From positions 4,448,001 through 4,512,000 of the forward strand of contig NZ_JAPNJW010000001.1 of NCBI RefSeq assembly GCF_026626745.1: a DNA stretch of 64,000 nucleotides, read 5' to 3'. The notes beneath the pieces are model-generated. The model had not been told where the DNA came from. It searched no databases and saw nothing but the letters and a program-made list of their open reading frames with translations. Position 1 is the first letter of the stretch. Each line of letters begins with the position of its first letter. A program made the position numbers and the translations under genes. This stretch comes from Nannocystis sp. RBIL2 (GTDB lineage Bacteria; Myxococcota_A; Polyangia; Nannocystales; Nannocystaceae). This document shows, piece after piece, positions 51,648 through 61,163 of the stretch.

Positions 51648-53831
51648 GTGCCGCGGCCGCCCACACCTGGCGCTCTCGCGCCTGGGGACCGCACTCGGCG
51701 TCGTCGAGACGCCGGGCCACTCGCGCTCCTCGCCTGCTTCCTGTTCTCCGCGGGCCTCAACGTCGCCGCGGTGAGCACCAGCCTGTTGGTGCTCATCCGC
51801 TCCGACGACCGGGTCGCCTCGCACCCGGTCGCCCGCAAGCCCGCGTGCGTCAACGGCTACGAGCGCGGCGTCGACCTGCTCGAGAAGGCGCTGTCGGGCG
51901 ACGAGGCCAAGCTCTACGACGGCCTCTTGCACACGATCGTCGACGGCAAGTGCGAGACCGAGGTGGTCGTCGCGCTGGTCGACGACAAGGATCCGATCGA
52001 TCCGCTGGCGGAGCTCGACGACCCCGAGCTGCCGGAGCCGAAGAAAGAGCGCGAGAAGAAGAAGAAAGAGAAGGAGCTCGAGAAGCCGCCCGAGCCGCTG
52101 CCGGTCGAGGAGCCGAAGCCCGAGGAGAAGAAGAAGGAAGAGGAGAAGCCGCCCGAGGAGGAGCAGCCGAAGGAGAAGATCGACTTCGAGCTGCTGCAGC
52201 TCAAGATGGTCGAGCAGCTCGAGGAGAAGGACGAGAAGGAGTCCCCCGACGACGCGCACTACCTCTCCAACGTCAACCGCGACGTCACCGAGGAGACCCG
52301 GGCCGAGATCACCAACCTGCAGAAGGACGCCGAGCAGGCCAAGGCCTCGCAGCAGGAGCCGAGCGAGGACCCCACCAAGGGCATGGCGGCCGAGGACAAG
52401 ATCGCCGAGACGCGCGAGCAGAAGAGCCAGCTGGCGCAGGAGGCCCCGAAGGTCCAGCAGAGCCCGGAGACCAAGATCCCCGAGCAGAACGACCCCAAGG
52501 CCAAGAGCATGCTGTCGATGCGCGAGCTGGCCCCGCGCGAGCACTCGCCCGAGATGCTCAAGCACGAGGCGGTCGCCGACGCCGCCTCGTCCGGCGAGCT
52601 CGCGCCCGACCAGAAGGCCGCCGCCGCGGTCATGCAGCGCAACAAGCAACAGGCCGGCTCGTCCGACACCAAGTCACCTGTCCTTCGGTTCAGGTTGTCG
52701 TCCAACGAGATGAACGCGCTGTTCGGGCGCGACATCGCCGAGAAGAAGGACCTGATCTCCCAGCGCCAGTCGAAGAAGAAGGGCATCTGGGAGGAGGCGC
52801 GCGAGCTCTATCAATCGCCGCTCGAGAACATGGTCCCCGAGGTGCGGCCCGGCAACCAGACCGCGCTGCGCTCGCGCAAGCACCCGTTCGCCCAGTTCAT
52901 CGCCACGATGCACCGGACGATCCACGACAAGTGGGCGTTCGGCTTCCTCGAGCAGCTCGACACGATGGGCCGCGGCAACGCGCTCAACAAGCCCGACCTG
53001 TGGACGCGCGTCGAGATCGTGCTCAACAGCGACGGCTCGCTCGACAAGCTGCGGACCGTCCGTTACTCGGGCAACATGCAGTTCGACGGGGCCGCGCGCG
53101 AGGTCGTGCGCAACGCCGGGCCCTACCCGCAGCCGCCGCGCGAGATCTTGAGCGGCAACGGCAAGGTCTACATCCACTGGGCGTTCCACCGCGACGAGCG
53201 GGCCTGCGGCACCTTCGGCGCCGAGCCGTTCATCCTCGACAACGTCGGCCAGGGCGAGCGCCCCGATCCGAACCGAGCTGTCCGTCCGGCCAGCTCGGAG
53301 TCGGAGGCGGGAGCGTCGCGTCGGCTCGCGCGCCAGATGGGCCCCGCCGCGCCCGGGCCGTCCGGCCCCGAGGGCCCGTCCGCGCCCGGCGGCGGGCACA
53401 ACCACGAGCACGGCGAGGGCGACGGTCACAACCACGGCACGCCGCCCGAGCAGGGCAGCGGCGACCAGCCCGACGCCGAGGCCGGGCACGCCGCCAACGC
53501 CTGGCTCAAGGTGTTCGCCGCCCGCGACGCCGCCAAGCTGGCCGCTCGCGCCAGCCTGCCGTTCGTCATCGGCGACCAGGTCGTCGCGCGCACGCGCGAG
53601 GAGCTGCAAGGTGTCCTCCAGGCCATGCTCGACGAGGCCGGCAGCGGCGCGCCGGGGACCGCCGAGGTGTTCACCGCCTCGGGCCTGCGCAAGCGCTTCG
53701 GCAGCGTCCCCGCCGGCGTGCAGGAGGGCCTCGGCCGCAACTACGCCGTCAGCAAGGTCCGCGGCGAGCCCTTCATCCTGATCCTCGAGCGACGCTTCGG
53801 CGACTGGCGCGTCGTCGGCGTGGCTCGCTGA
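51648..53831 (+). CDS. TonB-like protein with long acidic/basic linker and extra C-terminal domain
   Basis: 727 residues from GTG 51648. One N-terminal membrane helix (ALLACFLFSAGLNVAAVST), a long Lys/Glu/Pro periplasmic linker (about 110-330), and a TonB C-terminal-type domain (about 400-515: HDKWAFGFLEQLD, VEIVLNSDGSLDKLRTVRYSG, FDGAAREVVRNAGPYPQPP). A His/Gly/Glu segment (GHNHEHGEGDGHNHG) that could bind metal follows, then an extra C-terminal domain (about 615-727) not found in ordinary TonB. It should transmit ExbB/ExbD energy to outer-membrane receptors. An imperfect palindrome (52677-52694) is read in frame as SPVLRFRLSS. Confidence 0.78.
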   Translation: MPRPPTPGALAPGDRTRRRRDAGPLALLACFLFSAGLNVAAVSTSLLVLIRSDDRVASHPVARKPACVNGYERGVDLLEKALSGDEAKLYDGLLHTIVDGKCETEVVVALVDDKDPIDPLAELDDPELPEPKKEREKKKKEKELEKPPEPLPVEEPKPEEKKKEEEKPPEEEQPKEKIDFELLQLKMVEQLEEKDEKESPDDAHYLSNVNRDVTEETRAEITNLQKDAEQAKASQQEPSEDPTKGMAAEDKIAETREQKSQLAQEAPKVQQSPETKIPEQNDPKAKSMLSMRELAPREHSPEMLKHEAVADAASSGELAPDQKAAAAVMQRNKQQAGSSDTKSPVLRFRLSSNEMNALFGRDIAEKKDLISQRQSKKKGIWEEARELYQSPLENMVPEVRPGNQTALRSRKHPFAQFIATMHRTIHDKWAFGFLEQLDTMGRGNALNKPDLWTRVEIVLNSDGSLDKLRTVRYSGNMQFDGAAREVVRNAGPYPQPPREILSGNGKVYIHWAFHRDERACGTFGAEPFILDNVGQGERPDPNRAVRPASSESEAGASRRLARQMGPAAPGPSGPEGPSAPGGGHNHEHGEGDGHNHGTPPEQGSGDQPDAEAGHAANAWLKVFAARDAAKLAARASLPFVIGDQVVARTREELQGVLQAMLDEAGSGAPGTAEVFTASGLRKRFGSVPAGVQEGLGRNYAVSKVRGEPFILILERRFGDWRVVGVAR

Positions 53832-53936
53832 CCTCCGCGCAGCCGCGGGTCATCGTGCGTGCCGCGAGCGGCCGCTCGCCGCGCGCTTTGCGAGGCGGGC
53901 TCGAGCGTGCGTGCACCCGTCGCTCGCCCGCCCCTG

Positions 53937-53948
53937 GGGACATGTCCC
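53937..53948. repeat. Dispersed palindrome
   Basis: Perfect 12-bp GGGACATGTCCC followed by CTTCAGACAGG, in the 293-bp spacer before the acyl-CoA synthetase gene. Nothing else is evident in that spacer. Confidence 0.8.
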
Positions 53949-54124
53949 TTCAGACAGGACCATCCGTCCCATGAACGTCGTTTGCGCGGCTACGCCGGCT
54001 TGGCCCGCGAACGAGGCACCCGCGCGTCCACGCCCCGCGAGCCGAGGAAAACTCCATCGGAGAGGCGCCTGGACAGGCGTGCGAGCCTTCGCTACAAGAG
54101 GTGCCACGTTGGAGCGCCTCGATC

Positions 54125-55959
54125 ATGGCTGACACACACCTCGCTCAGATGTTCTTCGACCGCGCCCGCTCCGAGGGCCAGAGTCCCGGTTATCGCGTCC
54201 GTCAGGGCGGTGCATACGTCGACGTGGCGTTCGGTGAGGCCGCCGATCGCGTCGAGGCGATCGCCTCCGGGCTCGTGAAGGGCGGCCACGCGCCCGCGCC
54301 CGGCACCTGCGTCACGATCATGGCCAACACCCGGCTCGAGTGGATCCTCGCCGACTGGGCGCTGCTGTCGCTGGGCTACCGCACTGTGCCGATCTACGTC
54401 AGCCTGCTGCCGCCCGAGATCGGCTACATCCACGCCGACACCAGGCCGAGCTGCTGGTGGTCGAGAACAAGGAGATGCTCGACAAGGTGCGCGCGGCCCA
54501 GCGCGGCTTCAACTTCTTCGAGGTCGACTACCCGGCCGACGCCGTCAAGCTGAAGCGCTTCATCGTCATCGACCCGACCGGCATCGCCCCGGGGTCCGAC
54601 TGGGAGAGCCTGGCCGACGTCGAGGCCCGCGGCCGCGCCGCGCTGGCCGAGACGAAGGGCGAGCGCGACAAGCGGCTGCAGACGATCCAGCGCTCGGACG
54701 TCGCCACGTACACGTACACCTCCGGCACCACCGGCCCGCCGAAGGGCGTCATCCAGACTCACGACAACATGCTGAGCATGCTCGAGAACGTCGAGGAGGT
54801 CGGCATGTTCAGCGAGAAGGCGCGGGTCGGCGGCGCGTTCCTGTTCCTGCCGCTGGCGCACTCGTTCGGCCGCCTGGTCGAGTTCGGCGGCGCCTTCTTC
54901 CGCTGCAAGATCGTCCTGTCGTCGATCGCCACCGTCGCCGAGGACCTCGGCCTGTCGCGCCCCGGCTTCCTGCCGGCGGCCCCGCGGGTGTACGAGCGCG
55001 TCTACGGCAAGATCATGACCACGGTGGCCGCGAGCCCGCCGCTGCGGCAGAAGATCTTCCACTGGGCGCTCGGGGTCGGCAAGGCGACCATCCCGTACCG
55101 CCAGAAGAACAAGCCGCTGCCGCTGGCGCTCAGCGTCAAGGCCGCGCTGGCCGAGAAGCTGGTGTTCTCCAAGCTCAAGGCCAAGCTCGGCATGGACCGC
55201 ATGCACGTGCTGCTGTCCGGCTCGGCGCCGCTGCCCAAGGAGGTCGGCGAGTTCTTCATCGCCCTCGGCCTCAACGTGTGCGAGGCCTACGGCCTCACCG
55301 AGACCTGCCCGGGCCTCACCACCAACCGCCCGAACAACTGGAAGATCGGCACCGTCGGTCCGGCCATCAAGGGCGTCTCGCTGCGCCTCGCCGAGGACGG
55401 CGAGATCCTCGCCAAGGGCGCCAACGTCGTGTCCGGCTACCTCAACCGGCCCGACGCGACCGCCGAGGCGTGGGACAGCGATGGCTGGTTCCACACCGGC
55501 GACATCGGCGAGTTCGACGAGGACATGCACCTGCGGATCACCGACCGCAAGAAGGACCTCATCAAGACCAGCGGCGGCAAGTACGTCGCCCCGCAGAAGA
55601 TCGAGGCCCTGCTCAAGACCAAGCCGATCCTCAGCGAGGCGGTGGTCATCGGCGACGGTCGCAAGTACTGCGTCGTCCTCGTCACCGTCGACAAGGAGAA
55701 GCTGACCGCCTGGGCGCAGCGCACCGGCAACGCCGCCGACATCACCAGCGACGCGGTCCACAAGGAGGTCCAGGGCTACCTCGACGAGGTCAACCAGAGC
55801 CTGGCCTCGTTCGAGTCGATCAAGTACTTCAAGATCGCCCCCGAGGAGTTCACGGTCGACAACGGCATGCTCACCGCCTCCTTCAAGGTCAAGCGCAAGG
55901 AGGTCTCCAAGCGCTACAAGGCCCTGATCGACGCGATGTACCCGGCCGGCAAGGACTGA
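54125..55959 (+). pseudogene. Long-chain acyl-CoA synthetase with single-base frameshift
   Basis: AMP-binding enzyme of the fatty acyl-CoA ligase type, about 611 residues if repaired. Residues 1-106 (MADTHLAQMFFDRARSEG ... IGYIHADT) are in one frame; from about 54444 the homologous sequence continues in the next frame (QAELLVVENKEMLDK). The junction reads GACACCAGGCCGAG; one extra C (ACCCAGG) would restore HADTQAELLVV. The rest is intact: YTSGTTGPPKGV, LPLAHSFGR, SGSAPLPKEV, YGLTETCPG, DGWFHTGDIGEFDED and KDLIKTSGGKYVAP. A real mutation or a homopolymer sequencing error are both possible; selection on the remainder looks undisturbed. A palindrome-derived terminator follows. Confidence 0.85.
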
Positions 55960-55983
55960 GCGATCGGGCATGGCCCAAAAGAC

Positions 55984-56027
55984 ATGGCGCCGGGGACATG
56001 CCCTCGGCGCCATGTTCTTTTTTCTTC
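55984..56027 (+). terminator. Intrinsic terminator built on a dispersed palindrome
   Basis: A perfect 9-bp stem ATGGCGCCG / CGGCGCCAT (55984-55992, 56005-56013) encloses GGGACATGCCC, itself a palindrome copy, and is followed by GTTCTTTTTTCTT. It ends the acyl-CoA synthetase transcript. Confidence 0.8.
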
Positions 56028-56036
56028 ACAGAAGAA

Positions 56037-59000
56037 TCACAGCGGCTTGTCGAACGTGCCGAGGTCGACGTAGGCGCGGTCCTTCATGATCACGAACGGC
56101 CGCTCCTCGAACTTCAGCTGACCCTTGCCGTCGTGCTGGACGATCTGCAGCTTGCCCATGCCGTAGCCCATCGGCCCGCGGCTGAAGTAGTGCGCCTCGA
56201 GCTTGTACGGGAACGCCTTCGCCTCGCCCTCGATCGTGAAGCACTCCGGCCCGTAGCCGGTCGTCACGTCGGCGTACAGCTCACCGCCGCTCGGCAGCCG
56301 CTTCTGCGCGTAGAACGCGTGGTCCTTGCGGCCGTCGTGGACGTGGAAGTCGACGTCGTTGGCGTCCGTCTCCCAGTTGATCACGAACCGCGTCGACGGC
56401 TTGCTCGGCAGCGCGATGTTCAGCCCGTCGAGCGTCGCCCGCACGGTGAACGCCACCGACGGCTCGGCCTTGATCCACGCCGCCGCGACCAGGCCCAGGT
56501 CCTCGCGCAAGATCTGGTCGGTCCCCGCGAAGCGGCCCCACGGGTACGTGCGCGTCACCCCGGCCTTGAGCGCCTCGAACGCCTCCTTGTGCTTGCCCGC
56601 CTTGAGCAGCGCGTAGGCGTACAGGCGGTGGCTCGACGGGTGATCGGGCCGCGACTCGACCGCCTTGGCGAAGGTGTCGACCGCCAGAGTGGAGCCCGCC
56701 TCGCCGAGCCGCTCGAGGCGCGCGCCGACGTAGCGCCGCAGGTCCGCGCGTGACGGGAACAGGTCGATGATAGAGCCGTAGGCGCGCGCCGCAGTGAGCA
56801 TGTCGCCGGCGGTCTCGGCCGCTTCGCCGAGGGCGATCAGCGCCAGCACGTCGCCCGGGTCCTGCTCGTGCCACTCCAGCGCCAGCGCGACGGCCCCGCG
56901 CGCGTCCTTGGTGCGCAGCTTCTCGGCGACATCGAAGAACTTGCCGGTGTACGGGCTGTTGGCGGTGCGCTCGGCCTCCGTTTGCTCGGCCAGCCGCTGC
57001 GCGTCCTGCTCGCGCATGCGGGCCTGCAACGCCTCTTCCTCGGCCCGCTGCCGCGCCAGCTCTTCGGGCGTCGGCGGCGGCGGCGGCGTGTAGTCGGCCG
57101 GCACCCCGCCGCCGGGCTCGAGCACGAACGGGTACGTCACGGTCACCGAGCCGCCGCCCTGCGGCTTGGGGAAGGTCCAGCGCCGCACCGCCTGAGCCAT
57201 GCAGCTGCCGACGCCTGCGTCTCGCATCGTGCTCTCGGACACCACCGCGGTCGGCACCTTGCCCGTGCCGCCGATGACGAACTGGATCGCCACGCGCCCC
57301 TTGGCCCCCGGATCGCGCGCCAGCGCCTGGTTGTAGCAGTAGCGGATCTCGTTGATGTGGGCGCGCACGATCCGGCGGATGATGTCCTTGTCGAGCGCCC
57401 CCTGCACCTCGGCCTTGGCCTGGCGCACCGTCGGCACTCGCGTCCCGCGGCCGCCGAAGCCCGCCCCCGCGCCGCGGCCGTAGCCGGAGCCCGAGCCGCC
57501 GCCACCGCCGCGACCGATGAGCCCCGTGTTGCCGAGGCCGATCGTGCCCTCGCCGGTGCCACCGCCGCCACGACCGGTGCCGACCAACCCGAGCCCGCCA
57601 ACCCCGTACGCCTCGCCGATCTCCGTGCCAGTCAATCCGCCCCACACGTCGGCGTCGTCGTTGCCGACCGCGAACGCCCCACCGTACGGGCTGGCCAGGA
57701 AGTGACCTGACTCTTGGGACATGACCCCGAGGATCCCCGCCTGCCGCTGCGCCATCTCCGGGTCGAAGTTACGCGCCATCATCGGGATCGCGTCGCGCTG
57801 CGGCTCGGCCGGCGCCTTGAACTCCTCCCGCTCCTCCCGACGCACCAGAGTGCCCGGATCGGGCTTCTGCGTCGGCAGCGGCGCCGACTTGCGGTTGTAC
57901 AGCTCGACCCCGGTGGCGCCCACCGTCAAGATGTCGGCCAGCGCGTTGCGGTCGATGTTGAAGCGCTGGTAGTCCCACTCCGACTCGAGCACCAGCAACG
58001 CAGTGAAGTCGCTGAGCACGCGATACTTGGTCGACAGCTCGACGATCGTCTTCTGCAGCCCCGCCCGCGCCGCTGTGTCGGTCTCCGCCAGGCTCGAGCG
58101 CTGCGCCTGCAGCCGCTCGACCTGCGCGCGCACCCACGCCCGCTCGAGCAGCGGCCGCTCGACGGCCGTCGTCGGCACCTCGGCCTCGATCCGGTCCTGC
58201 CCCTCGATCACCACCCGCATCGCCGCATCGGCCGGCAGGTCGGCGTAGACCAGCATCTCGTCGCCCGGCTGCGCGCCCTCGATCGTGTCCGGCCACACCC
58301 ACGCGGCCCCGGGCACCGTCACCTTCATCGCCGGCAGCGTCGCGCTGCCGAGCTTGTGCGCGATCGTCTCGAGCGGGAGGCGAGCGTCCATCACCACGCC
58401 GTCGCTCGGGAAGTCGGCGGTGGTCAGCGCCTTGAGGCTCGCGGTGTCCTGGATCCCGCCGTCCACGATCGCGTCGGCGCGCTCGAACCCGGCGGCCGCG
58501 AGCGCCTTGCTGGCGTCGCGCAAGGCCGCATGCTCGGCCGAGCCCGCGGTCGTGATGCCGTCGGAGAACACCAGCAGCCGCCGCGACCCGCCCGCGTCCG
58601 CCGCCAGCGACGTCAGCGCCCCGGCCAGATCGGAGGCCCCGAGCGCCCGCCGCGACGCGATCCGCTCGAGCTGCGCCTGCCCGAAGCCGCTGGCCGGCCC
58701 GTCGTAGACCTCCTCGGTCGCCTGATCGAAGCACACCACGCGCAGCGAGAAATCACCGCCTGTCTCTTCGCGCATGCTCTTCAGGACATCCGCGAGCCGA
58801 CGCAGCTGGCGGTCGAAGCCGAGGGCCCGCGACGCGCTGGTGTCGAACAGCACCGTGAGCGCGCCGATCGGCACCGCCGGCATGTCGCCGACGGGGGCCA
58901 CGCGCGCGACCACCAGGTTGTCGTGGCGCAGGCCCATCACCGCCGCCGGACGGTCCGAACGGACCTCGAGGTCGCGCTCCGGCAGGTACTTCTGCTTCTT

Positions 59001-59711
59001 GATCTCGATGACGCTGGTCTTGACCGCCGCGCCGCCCAGGCTGGTCGGCGCCGCAGTGTCGCCGGGCTCGCGCAGGATCACGCTGGCGTCGAGCTCGTCG
59101 AGCTCGGGCAGGCCACGCAGCATCAGGCGGTACGGCTCGGCCGAGCTCGGCAGCTCCTGCGAGTACGAGACGATCAGCTCCTTGCGCTCCCGCGGGCCGA
59201 TCGGGAACACCCGCGCGCTGAACGAGTTGCCGGCCTTGTTCTCGAGCAGCGCCGGGTCCTGCCGCTTGTGCAGGAAGTCCTCGTAGGCGACGCGCGCCGC
59301 CTGCCGCTCGACGACCTCGCCCTCCTGCCAGCGGTCGTGGATCTTCATCGCAAAGCGGGAGATCGCCGCGCCGGGCGGCATGTCGATCTCGAAGCGACCC
59401 TCGATCTGGCGGTCGTTCGGGTTCTCGAACACGAGGTGCAGCTCGGTGAACGCCAGCGGCTCCTCGACCACGCCGCGGGCCTTCAAACTCACCAGCTTGA
59501 GCCCGGTCCCGTCCGACGCGGTCAGCGACACCGGCGCCCGCCGCGTCGCTCCGTCGTCGGTGAGCTTCACGCCCTTGCTCGGCAACGCCATCGTCGTCGC
59601 CGTCGCCTCCACCTTGCCCGGATTGGCCGTACAGGCCATCGTCAGCGAGGCCAGCGCCGCCGCCGCGCCGCACCTCACTGCCAGTCCATTGCGACATGTC
59701 CCAAACAACAT
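56037..59711 (-). CDS. VIT + vWA + AgmX/PglI C-terminal domain + TPR lipoprotein
   Basis: 1224 residues from ATG 59711. Lipobox LASLTMAC; VIT domain (about 75-185, ELHLVFENPNDRQIEGRFE, VAYEDFLHKRQDPALLE); vWA domain (about 280-445, LTVLFDTSASRALG); a long spacer; Gly-rich region; AgmX/PglI C-terminal domain (about 760-870, IIRRIVRAHINEIRYCYNQAL, GRVAIQFVIGGTGKV, VRRWTFPKP); coiled Glu/Gln/Arg segment; TPR helices (about 930-1060); and a C-terminal beta domain (DVDFHVHDG, GYGPECFTIEG) like DUF2135. The AgmX/PglI domain links it to gliding-motility or envelope machinery in Myxococcus. The start lies in a palindrome copy (59693-59714); a longer start at 59768 is less likely. Confidence 0.88.
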   Translation of the reverse strand: MLFGTCRNGLAVRCGAAAALASLTMACTANPGKVEATATTMALPSKGVKLTDDGATRRAPVSLTASDGTGLKLVSLKARGVVEEPLAFTELHLVFENPNDRQIEGRFEIDMPPGAAISRFAMKIHDRWQEGEVVERQAARVAYEDFLHKRQDPALLENKAGNSFSARVFPIGPRERKELIVSYSQELPSSAEPYRLMLRGLPELDELDASVILREPGDTAAPTSLGGAAVKTSVIEIKKQKYLPERDLEVRSDRPAAVMGLRHDNLVVARVAPVGDMPAVPIGALTVLFDTSASRALGFDRQLRRLADVLKSMREETGGDFSLRVVCFDQATEEVYDGPASGFGQAQLERIASRRALGASDLAGALTSLAADAGGSRRLLVFSDGITTAGSAEHAALRDASKALAAAGFERADAIVDGGIQDTASLKALTTADFPSDGVVMDARLPLETIAHKLGSATLPAMKVTVPGAAWVWPDTIEGAQPGDEMLVYADLPADAAMRVVIEGQDRIEAEVPTTAVERPLLERAWVRAQVERLQAQRSSLAETDTAARAGLQKTIVELSTKYRVLSDFTALLVLESEWDYQRFNIDRNALADILTVGATGVELYNRKSAPLPTQKPDPGTLVRREEREEFKAPAEPQRDAIPMMARNFDPEMAQRQAGILGVMSQESGHFLASPYGGAFAVGNDDADVWGGLTGTEIGEAYGVGGLGLVGTGRGGGGTGEGTIGLGNTGLIGRGGGGGSGSGYGRGAGAGFGGRGTRVPTVRQAKAEVQGALDKDIIRRIVRAHINEIRYCYNQALARDPGAKGRVAIQFVIGGTGKVPTAVVSESTMRDAGVGSCMAQAVRRWTFPKPQGGGSVTVTYPFVLEPGGGVPADYTPPPPPTPEELARQRAEEEALQARMREQDAQRLAEQTEAERTANSPYTGKFFDVAEKLRTKDARGAVALALEWHEQDPGDVLALIALGEAAETAGDMLTAARAYGSIIDLFPSRADLRRYVGARLERLGEAGSTLAVDTFAKAVESRPDHPSSHRLYAYALLKAGKHKEAFEALKAGVTRTYPWGRFAGTDQILREDLGLVAAAWIKAEPSVAFTVRATLDGLNIALPSKPSTRFVINWETDANDVDFHVHDGRKDHAFYAQKRLPSGGELYADVTTGYGPECFTIEGEAKAFPYKLEAHYFSRGPMGYGMGKLQIVQHDGKGQLKFEERPFVIMKDRAYVDLGTFDKPL

Positions 59712-59714
59712 GTC
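59693..59714. repeat. Dispersed palindrome across a start codon
   Basis: GACATGTC (59693-59700), 7 nt, ACATGTCC. The ATG of the gene at 56037-59711 is part of the second arm, so the leader RNA can fold over its own start codon. Confidence 0.7.
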
Positions 59715-59864
59715 CTTTGCTTTCAACGAGGGCGCGGTCGCGCGAGCACGGCGGTCGAGGCGTGACATACGGGGCCTCAGACAACCTCGCCTCGGGGAGG
59801 TTCCGCCGCAAACGCCCCGCCCCGCGCGAACGCGGGTACATGTGCGCCGGGCGACTGCCCCGTG

Positions 59865-61163
59865 TCAGAGCGGCGGCAAGCCGACGAGCGCCGCGTGGGC
59901 GTCGGCCCACATCTTCATCCCTGCGCCGTCGAGGGAGTAATCGCTCGTCACGCTCCACGGCCACGCGCCCGCGTAGCCGTTGGCGAGCAGGACGTCGAGC
60001 CGCGCGGCCGCCTGGTCGGAGGCGATGAACTCGCCCACCACCATCGGCCGGTCGAGCCCGAGGTCGGCGTACTTCTGCACCGTCGGCGAGAACTGCACCG
60101 TCCCCAGCTCCGGGTCTCCGTTCCACATCTGCCCGTCCATCCACGGGTAGTAGTGCGTCTGATAAAAATCGAGCCCCAGCGGCGGCAGCCCGTGCGCCGC
60201 CGCGAACTCGGGCGTCCACACGCGATACCACTTGAGCGACGCCGACCCCAGCGTCACGTACGCGGACGTGTGGGCGTGCACCGCGTCGGCGACCTCGGCC
60301 GCGAACGCGTAGAAGTCCGCCAGCGGGACGGCATCGGCGCCGCCGTCGGGTGACGCGGCCGGCAGGTCGGAGATCGACCACTCCGGCTCGTTCATGATCT
60401 CCCACGCCAGGATCGCCGGCTCGTCGGCGAACGCCTGCAACAGCGGCACGATTACCGCGTCGACCAGCGCCGCCCGCTTGGCCGGATCTTTCAAAGTACC
60501 GCTGCGCCCGCCCGTCTGCACTCCGTTGTTCTGCTGCGACCAGAACATCCAGTGGAAGTCGAGCAGCACCGGAACGAGGTAGATGCCGCGCGCCCGTGCG
60601 ATCGCCACGGCCTCCTGCATGTCCCCCAGGACATGTTCTCCGAGACCGGTCGGCGTGCCATCGCCGGCGAACGAGATGCCCGCGCGGCCGTCGGTGAACA
60701 CGAACCATCGCGCGACGCGGAGCCCGTCCCCCTGCATCGCGTCGAAGTGCGCCCCGACCTCGGCCTGCTTGGTGTGCACGCCGTAGGTGCCCCAGCTGTT
60801 GGCGCCGAAGTCCCCGCCGTAGTTGAGCCACGGATAGTTGGCGCCGAGCAGGAAGTAGTCACCGCCGCCGACGGGGATCGTGCTGCCGGGCGGCACGTCC
60901 TGCCCACCGGTGGTCCCGCTGCTCGAGCTGGTCGAGGGGTCGTTCGTGGTGCCCGTCGAACTCGTCGTGCCGGTGCTGCTGGTGCTCGTCCCCACGCCGG
61001 TCGTCGGCGTGATCGTCGTGTCCCACGTGGTCGTCGTGCTCCACGTGGTCGTCGTCGTCATCGACGAGGTCGTGTCCACGAAGCTGTCGATCGTGGTCTC
61101 GAACCCGTCGTCCAGCTGACACGCGAGCCCGAGCAATCCGAGGACCAGGACCTGGCGATGCAT
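59865..61163 (-). CDS. Secreted glycoside hydrolase family 5 (mannanase-like) lipoprotein
   Basis: 432 residues. Lipobox GLLGLAC, a Thr/Ser linker (about 20-90), then a TIM-barrel of the GH5/endo-mannanase type: FLLGANYPWLNYGGDFG at the start, ILAWEIMNEPEW with the acid/base Glu, and MVVGEFIASD with the nucleophile Glu; LGLDFYQTHYYPWMD lies between. It would hydrolyse beta-linked polysaccharide outside the cell. The ATG lies 7 nt after TATTGT, fitting leaderless expression. A palindrome copy (60618-60635) is read in frame as EHVLGDMQEA between barrel elements. Confidence 0.88.
   Translation of the reverse strand: MHRQVLVLGLLGLACQLDDGFETTIDSFVDTTSSMTTTTTWSTTTTWDTTITPTTGVGTSTSSTGTTSSTGTTNDPSTSSSSGTTGGQDVPPGSTIPVGGGDYFLLGANYPWLNYGGDFGANSWGTYGVHTKQAEVGAHFDAMQGDGLRVARWFVFTDGRAGISFAGDGTPTGLGEHVLGDMQEAVAIARARGIYLVPVLLDFHWMFWSQQNNGVQTGGRSGTLKDPAKRAALVDAVIVPLLQAFADEPAILAWEIMNEPEWSISDLPAASPDGGADAVPLADFYAFAAEVADAVHAHTSAYVTLGSASLKWYRVWTPEFAAAHGLPPLGLDFYQTHYYPWMDGQMWNGDPELGTVQFSPTVQKYADLGLDRPMVVGEFIASDQAAARLDVLLANGYAGAWPWSVTSDYSLDGAGMKMWADAHAALVGLPPL
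60618..60635. repeat. Dispersed palindrome inside coding region
   Basis: CATGTCC-ccca-GGACATG, 7-bp arms, in frame within the GH5 gene. Confidence 0.8.

Noticed and set aside
53970..54131. 53-residue open frame before the acyl-CoA synthetase
   Set aside because: Composition is that of random G+C-rich sequence and it overlaps the real start; no support.
54125..54553. Two separate genes instead of one frameshifted acyl-CoA synthetase
   Set aside because: The first frame loses family similarity exactly where the second gains it, and the second has no start signal there; one gene with a one-base lesion explains both.
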